Positions 1-8,194 of a DNA stretch of 59,884 nucleotides are shown one piece after another; the stretch's first letter is position 1; every line of letters starts with the position of its first letter. A program made the position numbers and the translations under genes. The stretch comes from MGIIb-P sp963934015 (lineage in GTDB: Archaea > Thermoplasmatota > Poseidoniia > Poseidoniales > Thalassarchaeaceae): positions 1 through 59,884 of the forward strand of contig CAWVWT010000009.1 in NCBI GenBank assembly GCA_963934015.1, written 5' to 3'. The notes under the pieces were generated by a model that was not told the origin of the DNA, did no database searches, and was given only the letters and a program-made list of their open reading frames with translations.

Positions 1-30
1 AACCATTCGCAAAGATGGGCGCCTGCGACA

Positions 31-2580
31 TCAAAAGAAATCAAAGGTTTGTTGCCGACTTCCAGCAAGGAGGTCTTTGTCTGACCAACCATATACCTCT
101 GTAATTCGGCCCATAGCTCGAGCTATTCTTTCAGCGTAGAATAACCAATCTGGTTCAGGGGGTAAATCTCCCGTTTCCGCAACCAACCAAGGCTCAACTG
201 TCAATGGTCGCTTCCGCGCATCTGTAACAATGTAACTGACCTTCATTCCAGGGGTAAATTGCAATCCACGTGCAATACGTTTGCGTGCGGCCTGCACATA
301 GGGCAACCCATCGGGATTGGAATATATTGAGAAATCCACGGTCCCATCCTTGAGGACCTTGCCTTTACAGGAACGACTGATGATGAGATCTGCCACATCG
401 ACTTCACCTGCCTTGACCGAACGTATCAGACCGAGGACGTGTTTGTAGGCTCCATCTTCGTCGCCATCTAAAATTCGCTCAAATGTACCCATCATCGTGG
501 TGTTCAATAGGTCAAATGAATCGGTTCGGCGAACTTCATACCCACGGATTAGTAATTCTTCTTCGGGCCAAACCACTCGGCCGACATAGCGTTTCTTGGC
601 GCCGTGACTGAAGAATACTGAGAGCCCTTTCTCAAATTCGAGTTCTGCACCCTCCTTTGTAAAACGATTTGCTAATTCATGTCCAAAATCCACCAATGCT
701 TTCTTGCCTTCTTCAGGTGCAGAGACAAAAACTGAATCAGTGTCTGAATAGACTACTGGATTTCCTTCTTCATCCAATGCATGAATGATTTTCTTGATAT
801 TAGATCGTGCCCAGGCGGTGATTGCCGAGCCTATATCTGGGTGTGTAAATCGATAAAAGGCTGAGGCAAAAACACCGTAAAAGGTATTCATCAGAATCTT
901 CACAGCCGACTGCATCTGATCGTGGAATAGACGTGTCGAATCATCATTTGCACTTTTCATCAGTGCTTTGTGTTGGTCGCGTTGTCCCATCAAGTCTTCC
1001 AGCAAGCGGGGTACTAGACCTTCCCTGACTTCTTTCTTCAGAAATTTCGTTCCACTCGGTGATTCGTTTACTTCAGTGGATTCATCTGTGCTATCAACAC
1101 GCGTCGTGTGACAAATGTTGTTTGTAATCATAATTGAAGGATACATCGATTTGAAATCGAGTACTGCAACCCATGGATAACGGCCACCTTCGATATCGTG
1201 AACATAACCTCCCGTGATGGCATCAGATTTACCACCGCGGCGAGTCATGGGGACTGCGATATTTTCCCGGTCAGCCAACCGAATGACCAGGCTGTCGAGC
1301 CATTGGCTGGTGCTACCGCCCACTGCGGTTTCCAATGGAACTTTGCCAACCGCTGCCAATGCCTCCTTGCGGGCTGTGGCTGAAATCGCATTAAGAATCT
1401 CGATAGGTAGCAAAGCGTCTTGGGCACAATATTCAAGGACAACATCTGGGCGAGCAGCCCACTCCTCATCCATGCGGCTGGCATCGACATCCATCTTACG
1501 AAGTTCCTCGCGATCGGGGAACAACAATTCGGAAACGAATTTCAAGGTCTCGCGTTTGGGTCTGAGAGTCATTCTCGCCTCCCACCAAGCATCCATTACA
1601 CAGCGCCCAGTCAGGGTCCATTTGCGGTTTTGTTGACGATTTGCCAAAATGGGAGCGCCTCTCATACTGCCCTTGCAAGACCCTTCTGTGACGGGGATTC
1701 GCCCCCAGCCTGCAAGCGTAGCTTTGGTTAACCTATCTTTTCTGTCTTCCAATTCTTCCATGCGTTCTTTGATTCTTGGTAAATCAAAATTGTCGATATT
1801 GTATCCGGTGATGATGTCGGGGTCGCTATCTCGGACCAAACGTGTCAGACCTTCCAACATCTCGCGTTCATCACCCCTAAATGTGTGTGTTTCACTTTGC
1901 CCATTCTGTTCAACCACTGCAGCGGCACACAGGATCTGGCCTGATTCAATACTAGTTTCCAAATCAAACGAGAATGTCACGAGTGGTGCAGCGAATGCTT
2001 CGATTGCTCGCAAATCATCGATATGGCAACGTGCCACTTGATCGGTTGGATACAATCCCCGGCCACCAGCATCGCGAATTGCAGCACCATCTTCGGGTAA
2101 CAATTCACCCTTCCAAGCGATGTGGGGACCCAAGTCAAGATCTAACAATAGACGTTGGGAGAATTTGATATCTGCACTGGAGACCACCCACCCTTCTGAC
2201 TTCAGAGCATCACGGATTTTTGGTACATTGTAGGGCTGACGAACTTCAACTTTCCAATGTGGCTTAATTCCTAAATCAGTCCACTTATCGACGGGGGAGT
2301 GAATGGCGGTAACATCTTTCACATTTCGAGCTTTTTCTAATCTCTCATCGATATCAAGGGGTAATTCTGCAGTTTTTCCGATGACTGCAATTTCAAGAAA
2401 CGGTCGCAATCCATGAACTAGTAACAGCGTCGAGTGGCCTTCGCGCGCACGCAACCAGAGTTCAACTACTGTTTGAGAGCCAAAGCTTTGGTAGGAAGCC
2501 GAGACAATACAAGCCTCCTCTTCGGCGGACATAAACCCTGATTGTGGCGGTTGTCTTTGAATTCTATGGGAGCGTGTCAC
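31..2580 (-). CDS. polB: Archaeal family B DNA polymerase
   Basis: Replicative or repair DNA polymerase with 3'-5' proofreading. The sequence shows the exonuclease motifs FDLET, GYNIDNFD and YCAQD, then polymerase motif A (DFKSMYPSI), motif B (K-x3-NTFYG) and motif C (YSDTDSVFV), followed by KKRYVG. All catalytic acidic residues are present. The last residues, QQTFDFF, form a canonical PIP box for binding the PCNA clamp. About 850 aa is normal for the family. Start is uncertain: a TTG at 2586, a GTG at 2580 and an ATG at 2532 are in frame. I chose GTG 2580 because an inverted repeat at 2581-2596 ends exactly at it, as at other starts in this window; the ATG would cost 16 residues and no known domain. 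It is divergent from the aminotransferase gene. Confidence 0.95.
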   Translation of the reverse strand: MTRSHRIQRQPPQSGFMSAEEEACIVSASYQSFGSQTVVELWLRAREGHSTLLLVHGLRPFLEIAVIGKTAELPLDIDERLEKARNVKDVTAIHSPVDKWTDLGIKPHWKVEVRQPYNVPKIRDALKSEGWVVSSADIKFSQRLLLDLDLGPHIAWKGELLPEDGAAIRDAGGRGLYPTDQVARCHIDDLRAIEAFAAPLVTFSFDLETSIESGQILCAAAVVEQNGQSETHTFRGDEREMLEGLTRLVRDSDPDIITGYNIDNFDLPRIKERMEELEDRKDRLTKATLAGWGRIPVTEGSCKGSMRGAPILANRQQNRKWTLTGRCVMDAWWEARMTLRPKRETLKFVSELLFPDREELRKMDVDASRMDEEWAARPDVVLEYCAQDALLPIEILNAISATARKEALAAVGKVPLETAVGGSTSQWLDSLVIRLADRENIAVPMTRRGGKSDAITGGYVHDIEGGRYPWVAVLDFKSMYPSIMITNNICHTTRVDSTDESTEVNESPSGTKFLKKEVREGLVPRLLEDLMGQRDQHKALMKSANDDSTRLFHDQMQSAVKILMNTFYGVFASAFYRFTHPDIGSAITAWARSNIKKIIHALDEEGNPVVYSDTDSVFVSAPEEGKKALVDFGHELANRFTKEGAELEFEKGLSVFFSHGAKKRYVGRVVWPEEELLIRGYEVRRTDSFDLLNTTMMGTFERILDGDEDGAYKHVLGLIRSVKAGEVDVADLIISRSCKGKVLKDGTVDFSIYSNPDGLPYVQAARKRIARGLQFTPGMKVSYIVTDARKRPLTVEPWLVAETGDLPPEPDWLFYAERIARAMGRITEVYGWSDKDLLAGSRQQTFDFF

Positions 2581-2596
2581 TCTCAAAAGTTTGAGA
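2581..2596 (-). promoter_or_regulatory. Start-abutting inverted repeat, polB leader
   Basis: On the mRNA strand, arms TCTCAA and TTGAGA (6 bp; 7 bp if the loop is only 2 nt) end directly at the candidate GTG start at 2580. It is AT-rich and weaker than the other examples. Confidence 0.4.
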
Positions 2597-2672
2597 AATG
2601 GTAGGCGGAATGGTTGAGAACCACCCCCTGCGTTCGCGATTTAACCAAGTACGTAGAAAGGGGATGATTGTC

Positions 2673-3710
2673 ATGGAAGAACAAATCGATTGGGACGCAC
2701 TCACCTTCTCGTTCACCCCGACAGATACCATGTATGTGGCCAAATGCAAACTCGGTGAGGAATGGCAGCAGGGCGAGATGATGCCCTATGGCGACATCAC
2801 GATTTCTCCGGCCGCGGGAGTTCTGAACTATGGCCAAGGACTCTTTGAGGGAATGAAAGCCCAGCGCAGTGTCAATGGTGGCATTGTCCTCTTCCGTCCC
2901 GAACGAAATGCAGCTCGGCTTCAAACAGGTGCGGAGCGATTGGGTATGCCACTAGTTCCTGAGGAAATGTTCCTCAATGCTGTAGAAAGTGTGGTTGCAG
3001 CCAATGCGCGTTGGGTTCCACCTACAGGTAAGGGTGCTCTCTACATTCGGCCAGTCTTGTGGGGAACCGGTCCAATTCTCGGCGTTTCACCTGCGCCCGA
3101 ATACACGTTCATGATCTATGTATGTCCTGTTGGACCTTACTTCAAGGGTGGAATGCACCCTATTTCACTGAAGGTCAGTGATGATTATCATCGCGCTTGC
3201 CCAGGCGGTTCTGGTGGTGTCAAGGCGATTGGCAACTATGCACCAGGCATGATGCCGTCCAAAGGTGCGAAGAATGAAGGTTTTGCTGAAATTATCTATC
3301 TGGATGCTGTCGAGCATCGCTACATCGAAGAAGTCGGAGCGGCCAATTTCTTCTGTGTCAAGGATGGCGTGGTTTACACTCCGGAATTGACGGGAACTAT
3401 TCTACCTGGAATTACTCGGGCATCCATCATTGATTTGGCCCGTAACAACGGTTACGAAGTTCGAGAGGAGAAAGTAGACATCGAATTTGTGCTGCAAGCT
3501 GATGAGTGCTTCTGTGCTGGTACAGCAGCAGTAATCAGCCCAATTGGATCGATTTGTCATGGTGATATATGTACTATGTATAGCAACAACGAAGTTGGGC
3601 CGGTGACAGGTGAGTTGTACGATGCACTAACGGGAATCCAAACACAAGTTGAAGCGGATGTCTTCGGGTGGGTTCGTGCAGTGCCAATGCCCAATAATGA
3701 TGCTAAGTGA
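2673..3710 (+). CDS. ilvE: Branched-chain amino acid aminotransferase
   Basis: PLP-dependent class IV aminotransferase that catalyses the last step of leucine, isoleucine and valine synthesis and the first step of their breakdown. The N-terminus has the ILVE layout (ISPAAGVLNYGQGLFEGMKA). The PLP lysine region is VKAIGNYAPGMMPSKGAK, followed by YIEEVGAANFF and a C-terminal FCAGTAAVISPI that matches the cofactor phosphate-binding segment. The length of about 345 aa is close to the type II (eukaryote/actinobacteria-like) enzymes. ATG 2673 is preferred over ATG 2664 because AAAGGGG lies at a normal 9-11 nt distance. The GST-like gene follows about 18 bp downstream. Confidence 0.93.
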   Translation: MEEQIDWDALTFSFTPTDTMYVAKCKLGEEWQQGEMMPYGDITISPAAGVLNYGQGLFEGMKAQRSVNGGIVLFRPERNAARLQTGAERLGMPLVPEEMFLNAVESVVAANARWVPPTGKGALYIRPVLWGTGPILGVSPAPEYTFMIYVCPVGPYFKGGMHPISLKVSDDYHRACPGGSGGVKAIGNYAPGMMPSKGAKNEGFAEIIYLDAVEHRYIEEVGAANFFCVKDGVVYTPELTGTILPGITRASIIDLARNNGYEVREEKVDIEFVLQADECFCAGTAAVISPIGSICHGDICTMYSNNEVGPVTGELYDALTGIQTQVEADVFGWVRAVPMPNNDAK

Positions 3711-3728
3711 TTGACAAGTGGGTTCCGT

Positions 3729-4406
3729 ATGTTACGCTTGATCTACTTCCCTGTACCCGGCCGAGCCGAGGCAAGTCGAGTCGCTCTTGCTCTTTCAGGA
3801 CTGGATTGGGAAGATATTGAAGTCAACGGGGTTCGCTTTGAGATCATGAAAAACAATGGTGAGTTACCATGGGATATGCTACCGGTTTTACAAACACCAA
3901 AAGGAACGATTGCGGAATCATCAGCCATTCTTCGATTTGCGGGACATTCGGCAGGATTGATTCCAAAAGACCCCTACCAATCTGCAAAGGCTGACGAATT
4001 TATCGATGGAATGGGACCATTGGCGCGAGCTCTAGATTCAACATTTGGAATTTCAGATCTCGATGAAAGAATTCATCGAAGAAAGGATTTGTTTAATCCG
4101 CAAGGTGACGGCAGTAAAAATCTTGCATTATTGGAACGAAAAATTTCTCGATCTGAAACCGGATGGGCTGCAGGAACTGATGATATGAGTATTGCAGATC
4201 TCAAACTTTTTACCGAATTATTCTCTTTGTTTTCAGGGAACTATGATGGGATTGATGCCTCTGTGATTTGTGATTACCCCTATCTTCTAAAATATCACGA
4301 AAAGATTGCAAGTGAACCTCGGATTCTAGCACATTATGCAAATGTGAAACCCGATGATATTCGCTGGACTTTCACCCCAGGAGCCTTCACGGGTAACGAC
4401 GATTGA
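3729..4406 (+). CDS. Glutathione S-transferase-like protein
   Basis: Thioredoxin-fold N-terminal half (MLRLIYFPVPGRAEASRVALALSG) with the typical cis-proline and ESSAILRFAG segment of GST domains, then an all-helical C-terminal half containing ADLKLFTELFS. The pattern FPVPGRAEASR matches sigma/alpha-like GSTs, where a Tyr near the N-terminus (here Y6) activates the thiol. The true substrate is unknown, since archaea mostly lack glutathione. The gene follows the aminotransferase by 18 bp and is probably co-transcribed. An upstream in-frame TTG exists; ATG 3729 starts the domain directly. Transfer from bacteria is plausible but not shown. Confidence 0.85.
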   Translation: MLRLIYFPVPGRAEASRVALALSGLDWEDIEVNGVRFEIMKNNGELPWDMLPVLQTPKGTIAESSAILRFAGHSAGLIPKDPYQSAKADEFIDGMGPLARALDSTFGISDLDERIHRRKDLFNPQGDGSKNLALLERKISRSETGWAAGTDDMSIADLKLFTELFSLFSGNYDGIDASVICDYPYLLKYHEKIASEPRILAHYANVKPDDIRWTFTPGAFTGNDD

Positions 4407-4520
4407 GGTTTGATCTCAAGAAATCGTTACATTCCCATAAACCCGCCAATATTTGGCCTACCCAATGAAATCCATCGCTTGAAATAGCCCCCGAGCAGAG
4501 GGTGGCTTCTATCCAAACAA
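4407..4520. other. Convergent intergenic region
   Basis: 114 bp between the GST-like gene (+) and SRP19 (-). No clear terminator hairpin or RNA gene seen. Confidence 0.5.
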
Positions 4521-4967
4521 TCACTTGCGACGCTTGCGGCGCTCACTTGGTTTGCGACCTTTTGCTCCCTTGAACGACTTGCGCTGACTTTGCCCACGCT
4601 TATCACCCGTCTTAGGTCCACTTGTCTTAGCTGCCTTCTCGGCAGCCTTGGCTTCTGATTGTTGACTGCTCCAGGCGGTTCCAATCGCCTGAAGAATGCC
4701 TTCTTTGGAATCTGATTCTGTTGCTGAGAGTGCATCTGCTGTCGACACCCACAATCGACCTTCCTGTGCGTTAGGACGAGCGGGGTGGCTGGTATTCTCT
4801 TCACGCTTCATCTTACGAATGCCTGCACTGCGAGCGGCATAGGCCAATCCATCGAGAGTTGGATTGGCTACGGAGCGGTTCTTGGAAACCCTTCGGCCAG
4901 AGCGACGACTGGTCTTCGAATCGAAGTAACCTGGCCAAACGACAATTCGTTCTGGGTGGTTTACCAT
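4521..4967 (-). CDS. srp19: Signal recognition particle protein SRP19
   Basis: Binds helices 6 and 8 of 7S RNA and lets SRP54 bind, for co-translational targeting to the membrane. The SRP19 signature is at the N-terminus: IVVWPGYFDSKTSRRSGRRV, followed by NPTLDGLAYAARSAG. The C-terminal third is a basic, low-complexity tail ending RKPSERRKRRK, as in many archaeal and eukaryotic SRP19s. The start was trimmed to the ATG at MVNHPERIVVW, 16 residues inside the longest frame. The gene lies 44 bp downstream of rps8e on the same strand. Its start codon is directly preceded by a 5-bp hairpin with the SD-like GGA in the loop. Confidence 0.93.
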   Translation of the reverse strand: MVNHPERIVVWPGYFDSKTSRRSGRRVSKNRSVANPTLDGLAYAARSAGIRKMKREENTSHPARPNAQEGRLWVSTADALSATESDSKEGILQAIGTAWSSQQSEAKAAEKAAKTSGPKTGDKRGQSQRKSFKGAKGRKPSERRKRRK

Positions 4968-4982
4968 CTCGGTCCCTCCGAG
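4968..4982 (-). promoter_or_regulatory. Start-abutting hairpin, srp19 leader
   Basis: On the mRNA strand, CTCGG-AGGGA-CCGAG ends exactly at the ATG. It has a 5-bp stem and a 5-nt loop, and the purine-rich SD-like bases are exposed in the loop. Confidence 0.5.
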
Positions 4983-5011
4983 GCTGGGAAGAGGTCCTCT
5001 GTTGTCAACCT

Positions 5012-5401
5012 TCACTCTAGAAGAACGCCATTGATGACGCCGTGACTGCCGGGGCGACTTGTGATTCGGACGGGGCCCTTGTCGGTCTCTACGACGGCCC
5101 CCTTGGTCATGATGTTGCGACGAACGTAGTTGGGATCCGCTGCATTCTCCGATACAGATTGGAGTCTTGCTTGGGACACCTTACCGGTTTTCTTATCGGC
5201 CACATTGATAACACTATCAAACAATACACGGACGGTTTGTGAACCTGCACGCTTACGGTAACACTTACGGCTTGTATCACCAATCATGGTGAACTGCTTC
5301 TCTGAGGCAATTTCAGTCCGGCGTTTGCCGCGATAACTGCTCGGTCGCTTGAGTCGACCGCCTGATGGCTTGCGTCTTGAGATACCGTGCCAGTGTGCCA
5401 T
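5012..5401 (-). CDS. rps8e: 30S ribosomal protein S8e
   Basis: Small-subunit ribosomal protein restricted to archaea and eukaryotes. The start MAHWHGISRRKPSGGRLKRPSSYRGKRR is the family signature (the eukaryotic form reads GISRD..HKRRKTGGKR). The remainder carries YVRRNIMTKGAVVETDKGPVRITSRPGSHGVINGVLL, typical of the C-terminal beta domain. 129 aa is normal for archaea. It heads a two-gene operon with srp19. The leader has a perfect 6-bp triloop hairpin 4 nt upstream of the ATG, plus a third complementary segment, so translational control is possible. Confidence 0.96.
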   Translation of the reverse strand: MAHWHGISRRKPSGGRLKRPSSYRGKRRTEIASEKQFTMIGDTSRKCYRKRAGSQTVRVLFDSVINVADKKTGKVSQARLQSVSENAADPNYVRRNIMTKGAVVETDKGPVRITSRPGSHGVINGVLLE

Positions 5402-5405
5402 AGTA

Positions 5406-5437
5406 CTTCCCTCTGGGAAGCGGGCGACTTACTTCCC
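5406..5437 (-). promoter_or_regulatory. Possible switch-like leader of rps8e
   Basis: On the mRNA strand the order is GGGAAG (5437-5432), CTTCCC (5420-5415), AGA loop, GGGAAG (5411-5406), then TACT and the ATG. The central CTTCCC can pair with either copy of GGGAAG, giving two exclusive 6-bp hairpins. One of them hides the purine-rich bases next to the start. Confidence 0.5.
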
Positions 5438-5513
5438 TTATTTCAAGAGCGCGATTGGCAATTTTTGTCATCCGGTGGGTAAATAGCGGAAACACGGCTC
5501 GGTCAAACTGGTG

Positions 5514-5918
5514 ATGACCGTGAGTGATGGACGCTTAGAATTCAAAATAGAACTGCGTGATGAAGCTGGACAACTGGCTGTTGTCAGCCGTGAATTTGCA
5601 AATCGTGGAATCAATATTGAAACGATGTGTGCAATCGATACAAACGTAGTCATTGTGACCAATCAAACTACTGAGGCACGTGTGGCATTAGATTCATTGG
5701 GGATTCGATATACCGCCAAGCGATTATTGTCCCAGTCTATGCCTGACAAACCCGGTGCACTTGCAGAATTCTCAGAACGCTTGGCAAATGCCGGTGTTAG
5801 CATCACTTCGATTTACGTATTATCAAGAATTCAAGGGGCCACAGAACTGGCCTTCTCTGTAGATGATCTCGACAAGGCTCGAGTCACACTCAACCTACAC
5901 GAATCAGTACCACCCTGA
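5514..5918 (+). CDS. Tandem ACT-domain protein, acetolactate synthase small-subunit-like
   Basis: About 134 aa built from two ACT modules. The first is LEFKIELRDEAGQLAVVSREFANRGINIETMC and the second is SMPDKPGALAEFSERLANAGVSITSIYVLS. ACT domains bind amino acids and regulate metabolic enzymes. The layout resembles IlvH-like and GcvR/ACT stand-alone regulators of branched-chain or other amino acid pathways, which fits the ilvE gene about 2 kb away, but no catalytic partner is adjacent. GTG 5511 and ATG 5514 both start the same frame. It is divergent from rps8e. Confidence 0.8.
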   Translation: MTVSDGRLEFKIELRDEAGQLAVVSREFANRGINIETMCAIDTNVVIVTNQTTEARVALDSLGIRYTAKRLLSQSMPDKPGALAEFSERLANAGVSITSIYVLSRIQGATELAFSVDDLDKARVTLNLHESVPP

Positions 5919-6518
5919 TTAAACCAAAATCAGGTCGAGTTCTGATAGAGCGGTTCCATCTTCGCGTAGTAGCCGAGCTTGAACGTGATCCCCTCTGGCC
6001 AACGGCCCAATGCCAGACGGTGTTCCACAGAAGAGCAAGTCTCCTTTTTCGAGTGGGGCCCAATGCGATAAACTGGAAAGTACGTCAAGCGGTGTAAATG
6101 ACATCTCACCGATCAAGGCTTCTTGTCTTGGTTCACCATTGATTGCGAGTTCCAACCGGAGATGGGCAAGGCCCACAGGCGGTTCTACGAAATTACCGAC
6201 GATTGCGCTATTGGCAAAGCTCTTCGATTGTGTCCAAGGCATACCTTCGGATTTAGCGACCGCTTGTGTGACCCGGTCGGTCAAATCCAATCCGACTGCA
6301 ATCTGGGAAAGAGTGCTATCTTCACCCAATTTGAGAACCAATTCAACCTCATGGTGTACCTCATCTAGATGCTTGGGGAGCATCATTTCACAACCAACAG
6401 GTGGTTGTGCAAGTGCAGCCCATGGTTTGAGAAAAAACTGTGGGGATGTTAGCGGTTGGCCCCCCATTTCCTTCGCGTGCGAAGCAAAGGTCCGGAGTGC
6501 GCACCAAATGCTCGGCAT
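5919..6518 (-). CDS. Fumarylacetoacetate hydrolase family protein
   Basis: FAH-fold hydrolase, isomerase or decarboxylase acting on 2-oxo or acylpyruvate compounds. Visible family features are EVHHEVELVLKLGE (the metal-binding E-x-E), a central GLDLTDRVTQAVAK with KSFANSAIVG, and the C-terminal GDLLFCGTPSGIGPLARGD. At about 200 aa it matches the short FAHD1/YcgM type (acylpyruvase or oxaloacetate decarboxylase), not full-length FAH. The start was trimmed to MPSIW, 25 bp after the upstream amidotransferase stop. Substrate not determinable from sequence. Confidence 0.85.
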   Translation of the reverse strand: MPSIWCALRTFASHAKEMGGQPLTSPQFFLKPWAALAQPPVGCEMMLPKHLDEVHHEVELVLKLGEDSTLSQIAVGLDLTDRVTQAVAKSEGMPWTQSKSFANSAIVGNFVEPPVGLAHLRLELAINGEPRQEALIGEMSFTPLDVLSSLSHWAPLEKGDLLFCGTPSGIGPLARGDHVQARLLREDGTALSELDLILV

Positions 6519-6543
6519 AGTTATGCGCGTGGGTGGTTGAACA

Positions 6544-7254
6544 TCAAATGAGCGGGGTCGAATATACGAATACTTCACCGCGATCAAGAACTAAAAGTCG
6601 ATCTGGTTCTAGTTCAACCCAATGTTCACCAGTCAATTCGCGTGTTGAAACCAGAGCGGCACCACCATATTGCTTGGAACGACGTACAAGAAAAATCGGC
6701 TTTCCAGGATAGTGATGGTAGACGTAGAGCATTTTCCCATCACTAATGAGCAAATTCAAATTGATCTGATCACCATAGCGCTCGAATACAGTACCTATTG
6801 CGTGCTTTAGAGCCGGATAAGTCCCTCGAATTTCACCACGATTCTGATATCGTTCAATCTCATCCATGATGTGATTGAAGATTTGTTCAGAATCAGTATC
6901 ACCGGCGGACTGAGGATGGTTGTCGACATTGTCAACCCATCCATTGTGCGCAAAAATCCAATCTCGGCCACGATAGTGGCGCTTGAATGGGTGGCAATTA
7001 CAGGTAGTATGTTCTCCATGGGTCGCATAACGAATGTGTGCAATCATATTCGTTGAGCGGGCTTCTTTGATTGAGTTGTCGAATCGATCTGAAAAATCTG
7101 CTCGACAGGGCTCACGCTCAATTCGTGCCACTCCGTTTTCATACCAACCCAATCCCCAACCATGGGGGTTTCTAGTGGCATAACGTGCAAAACGTGGAAG
7201 GCTTTGTGTCGCTCGATCTTCATTGTTGCAGCTCATCGCAAATAAATCACACAT
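6544..7254 (-). CDS. Class II glutamine amidotransferase
   Basis: N-terminal nucleophile amidotransferase. After removal of Met1, Cys2 (MCDLFAMSCN) is the catalytic nucleophile that releases ammonia from glutamine. Also visible are NPHGWGLGWYENG, the substrate arginine region AHIRYATHGE, and FAHNGWVDN with the oxyanion Asn-Gly, all typical of the YafJ/EgtC-like stand-alone family. There is no synthetase domain, so the acceptor is unknown. 236 aa is normal for YafJ. The leader carries a 7-bp hairpin with two G-U pairs ending exactly at the ATG. Confidence 0.9.
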   Translation of the reverse strand: MCDLFAMSCNNEDRATQSLPRFARYATRNPHGWGLGWYENGVARIEREPCRADFSDRFDNSIKEARSTNMIAHIRYATHGEHTTCNCHPFKRHYRGRDWIFAHNGWVDNVDNHPQSAGDTDSEQIFNHIMDEIERYQNRGEIRGTYPALKHAIGTVFERYGDQINLNLLISDGKMLYVYHHYPGKPIFLVRRSKQYGGAALVSTRELTGEHWVELEPDRLLVLDRGEVFVYSTPLI

Positions 7255-7277
7255 GGAACAATAGATGTTGTCGTCCC
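7255..7277 (-). promoter_or_regulatory. Start-abutting hairpin, class II amidotransferase leader
   Basis: mRNA arms GGGACGA and TTGTTCC (7 bp with two G-U pairs, 9-nt loop) end at the ATG with no spacer. On the other strand the two G-U pairs would be A-C mismatches. Confidence 0.45.
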
Positions 7278-7310
7278 TTATGAACCCTCCACGTTGAAGT
7301 AAAGCGAGGA

Positions 7311-7338
7311 TTCAAGGGGTGCCCATACCTCGTTTGAA
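7311..7338 (+). promoter_or_regulatory. Hairpin 2 nt upstream of the PUA gene start
   Basis: TTCAAGGGGT pairs with ACCTC-gt-TTGAA: 10 bp including one G-U and a 2-nt bulge, with loop GCCCAT. It ends 2 nt before the ATG at 7341. Confidence 0.45.
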
Positions 7339-7340
7339 GC

Positions 7341-7853
7341 ATGGCCAAGAAGGATTGGAAACTCAAGGGCCGAAAGCCCGTTCGGCATAAGAAAATCAAG
7401 AGACTCATCGAACGATTGACCATTCCCCTTGGAGTCGAAACCGACTTGGCAACCGCATTTCTTGAAACCGCCACATTCGGGCCCTGGAATATGTTGATAG
7501 TCGACAAATCCCCATTGGGTATGGAAGTAGAAGATTCTGAAGGGGAAACCATTGCTTTTCCAACACTGCGTGGTATTCTAGCCTGGAATCCTTCACTGAA
7601 GTGGTGCGATGTAGATCATGGCGCCATTCCCTTCTTGATGAATGGTGCCGATTGTATGGCTGCTGGAATTCACAGTGCATGTGATACCATCAAAGCTGGA
7701 GATCTCATTTGGATCCGTGACCAAGCCCACGGTAAACCGTTGGCCATTGGTTGGGCCATGATGGATTCTAGCAGAATGGTTGATGCCAACAAAGGCAAAG
7801 CGGTGAAAATGCTTCACCATATTGGTGACGAGCTTTGGGGGCTCGAGTTGTAA
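7341..7853 (+). CDS. PUA-domain RNA-binding protein, MCT-1/Tma20-like
   Basis: 170 aa. A basic N-terminal part (KKDWKLKGRKPVRHKKIKRLIERL) precedes a C-terminal PUA domain of about 80 residues with the family-type GAIPFLMNGADCMAAGIHSA and GDLIWIRDQAHGKPLAIGWA. PUA domains bind RNA. The arrangement with an N-terminal pre-PUA module matches archaeal homologues of MCT-1/eIF2D, which act in translation initiation or ribosome recycling. The exact role is inferred. It stands alone between a divergent amidotransferase gene and a convergent cold-shock gene. Confidence 0.82.
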   Translation: MAKKDWKLKGRKPVRHKKIKRLIERLTIPLGVETDLATAFLETATFGPWNMLIVDKSPLGMEVEDSEGETIAFPTLRGILAWNPSLKWCDVDHGAIPFLMNGADCMAAGIHSACDTIKAGDLIWIRDQAHGKPLAIGWAMMDSSRMVDANKGKAVKMLHHIGDELWGLEL

Positions 7854-8045
7854 TTACTCAACCTTGTGAACGCCAACGGCATTGGGTCCCTTTGGACCTT
7901 CGCCAACTTCGAATTCGACTGTGTCGCCGTCTTCGATTCGTCCTTCAACATTGGATATATGAACAAAGAGATCGCTTTCTCCTTCTCGTTCGATGAACCC
8001 GAAGCCTTTCGTTTGATTAAACCACTTGACAGTACCTTGTGCCAT
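7854..8045 (-). CDS. cspA: Cold-shock domain protein
   Basis: 63-aa single cold-shock domain that binds single-stranded RNA and DNA. Both RNP motifs are present: KGFGFIE (RNP1) and DLFVHI (RNP2), within MAQGTVKWFNQTKGFGFIERE. The start was trimmed to ATG 8045; the upstream frame adds seven residues (MSVRAGN) that are not part of the fold. Cold-shock proteins are bacterial-type chaperones found in some mesophilic archaea, so ancestral transfer is likely. The gene is convergent with, and abuts, the PUA gene. Confidence 0.95.
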   Translation of the reverse strand: MAQGTVKWFNQTKGFGFIEREGESDLFVHISNVEGRIEDGDTVEFEVGEGPKGPNAVGVHKVE

Positions 8046-8194
8046 ATTACCGGCGCGCACGCTCATACTATATTGAGCAGGTACCTGTAATGATTTCCGA
8101 TTATGCGGATATTTCAGTGAATCATTTCATGCGGATGGACTTACTGAAATCAAACCATAAGAGCATTATTCAAGGAAAGACACACCGGCAACAC

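Noticed and set aside
1198..2168. Several open frames on the plus strand opposite polB
   Set aside because: They overlap one another and the polymerase motifs are all on the minus strand; shadows.
6514..6530. GCATA/TATGC repeat over the FAH-family start
   Set aside because: The loop would be only 2 nt and the start codon lies in the stem; likely chance.
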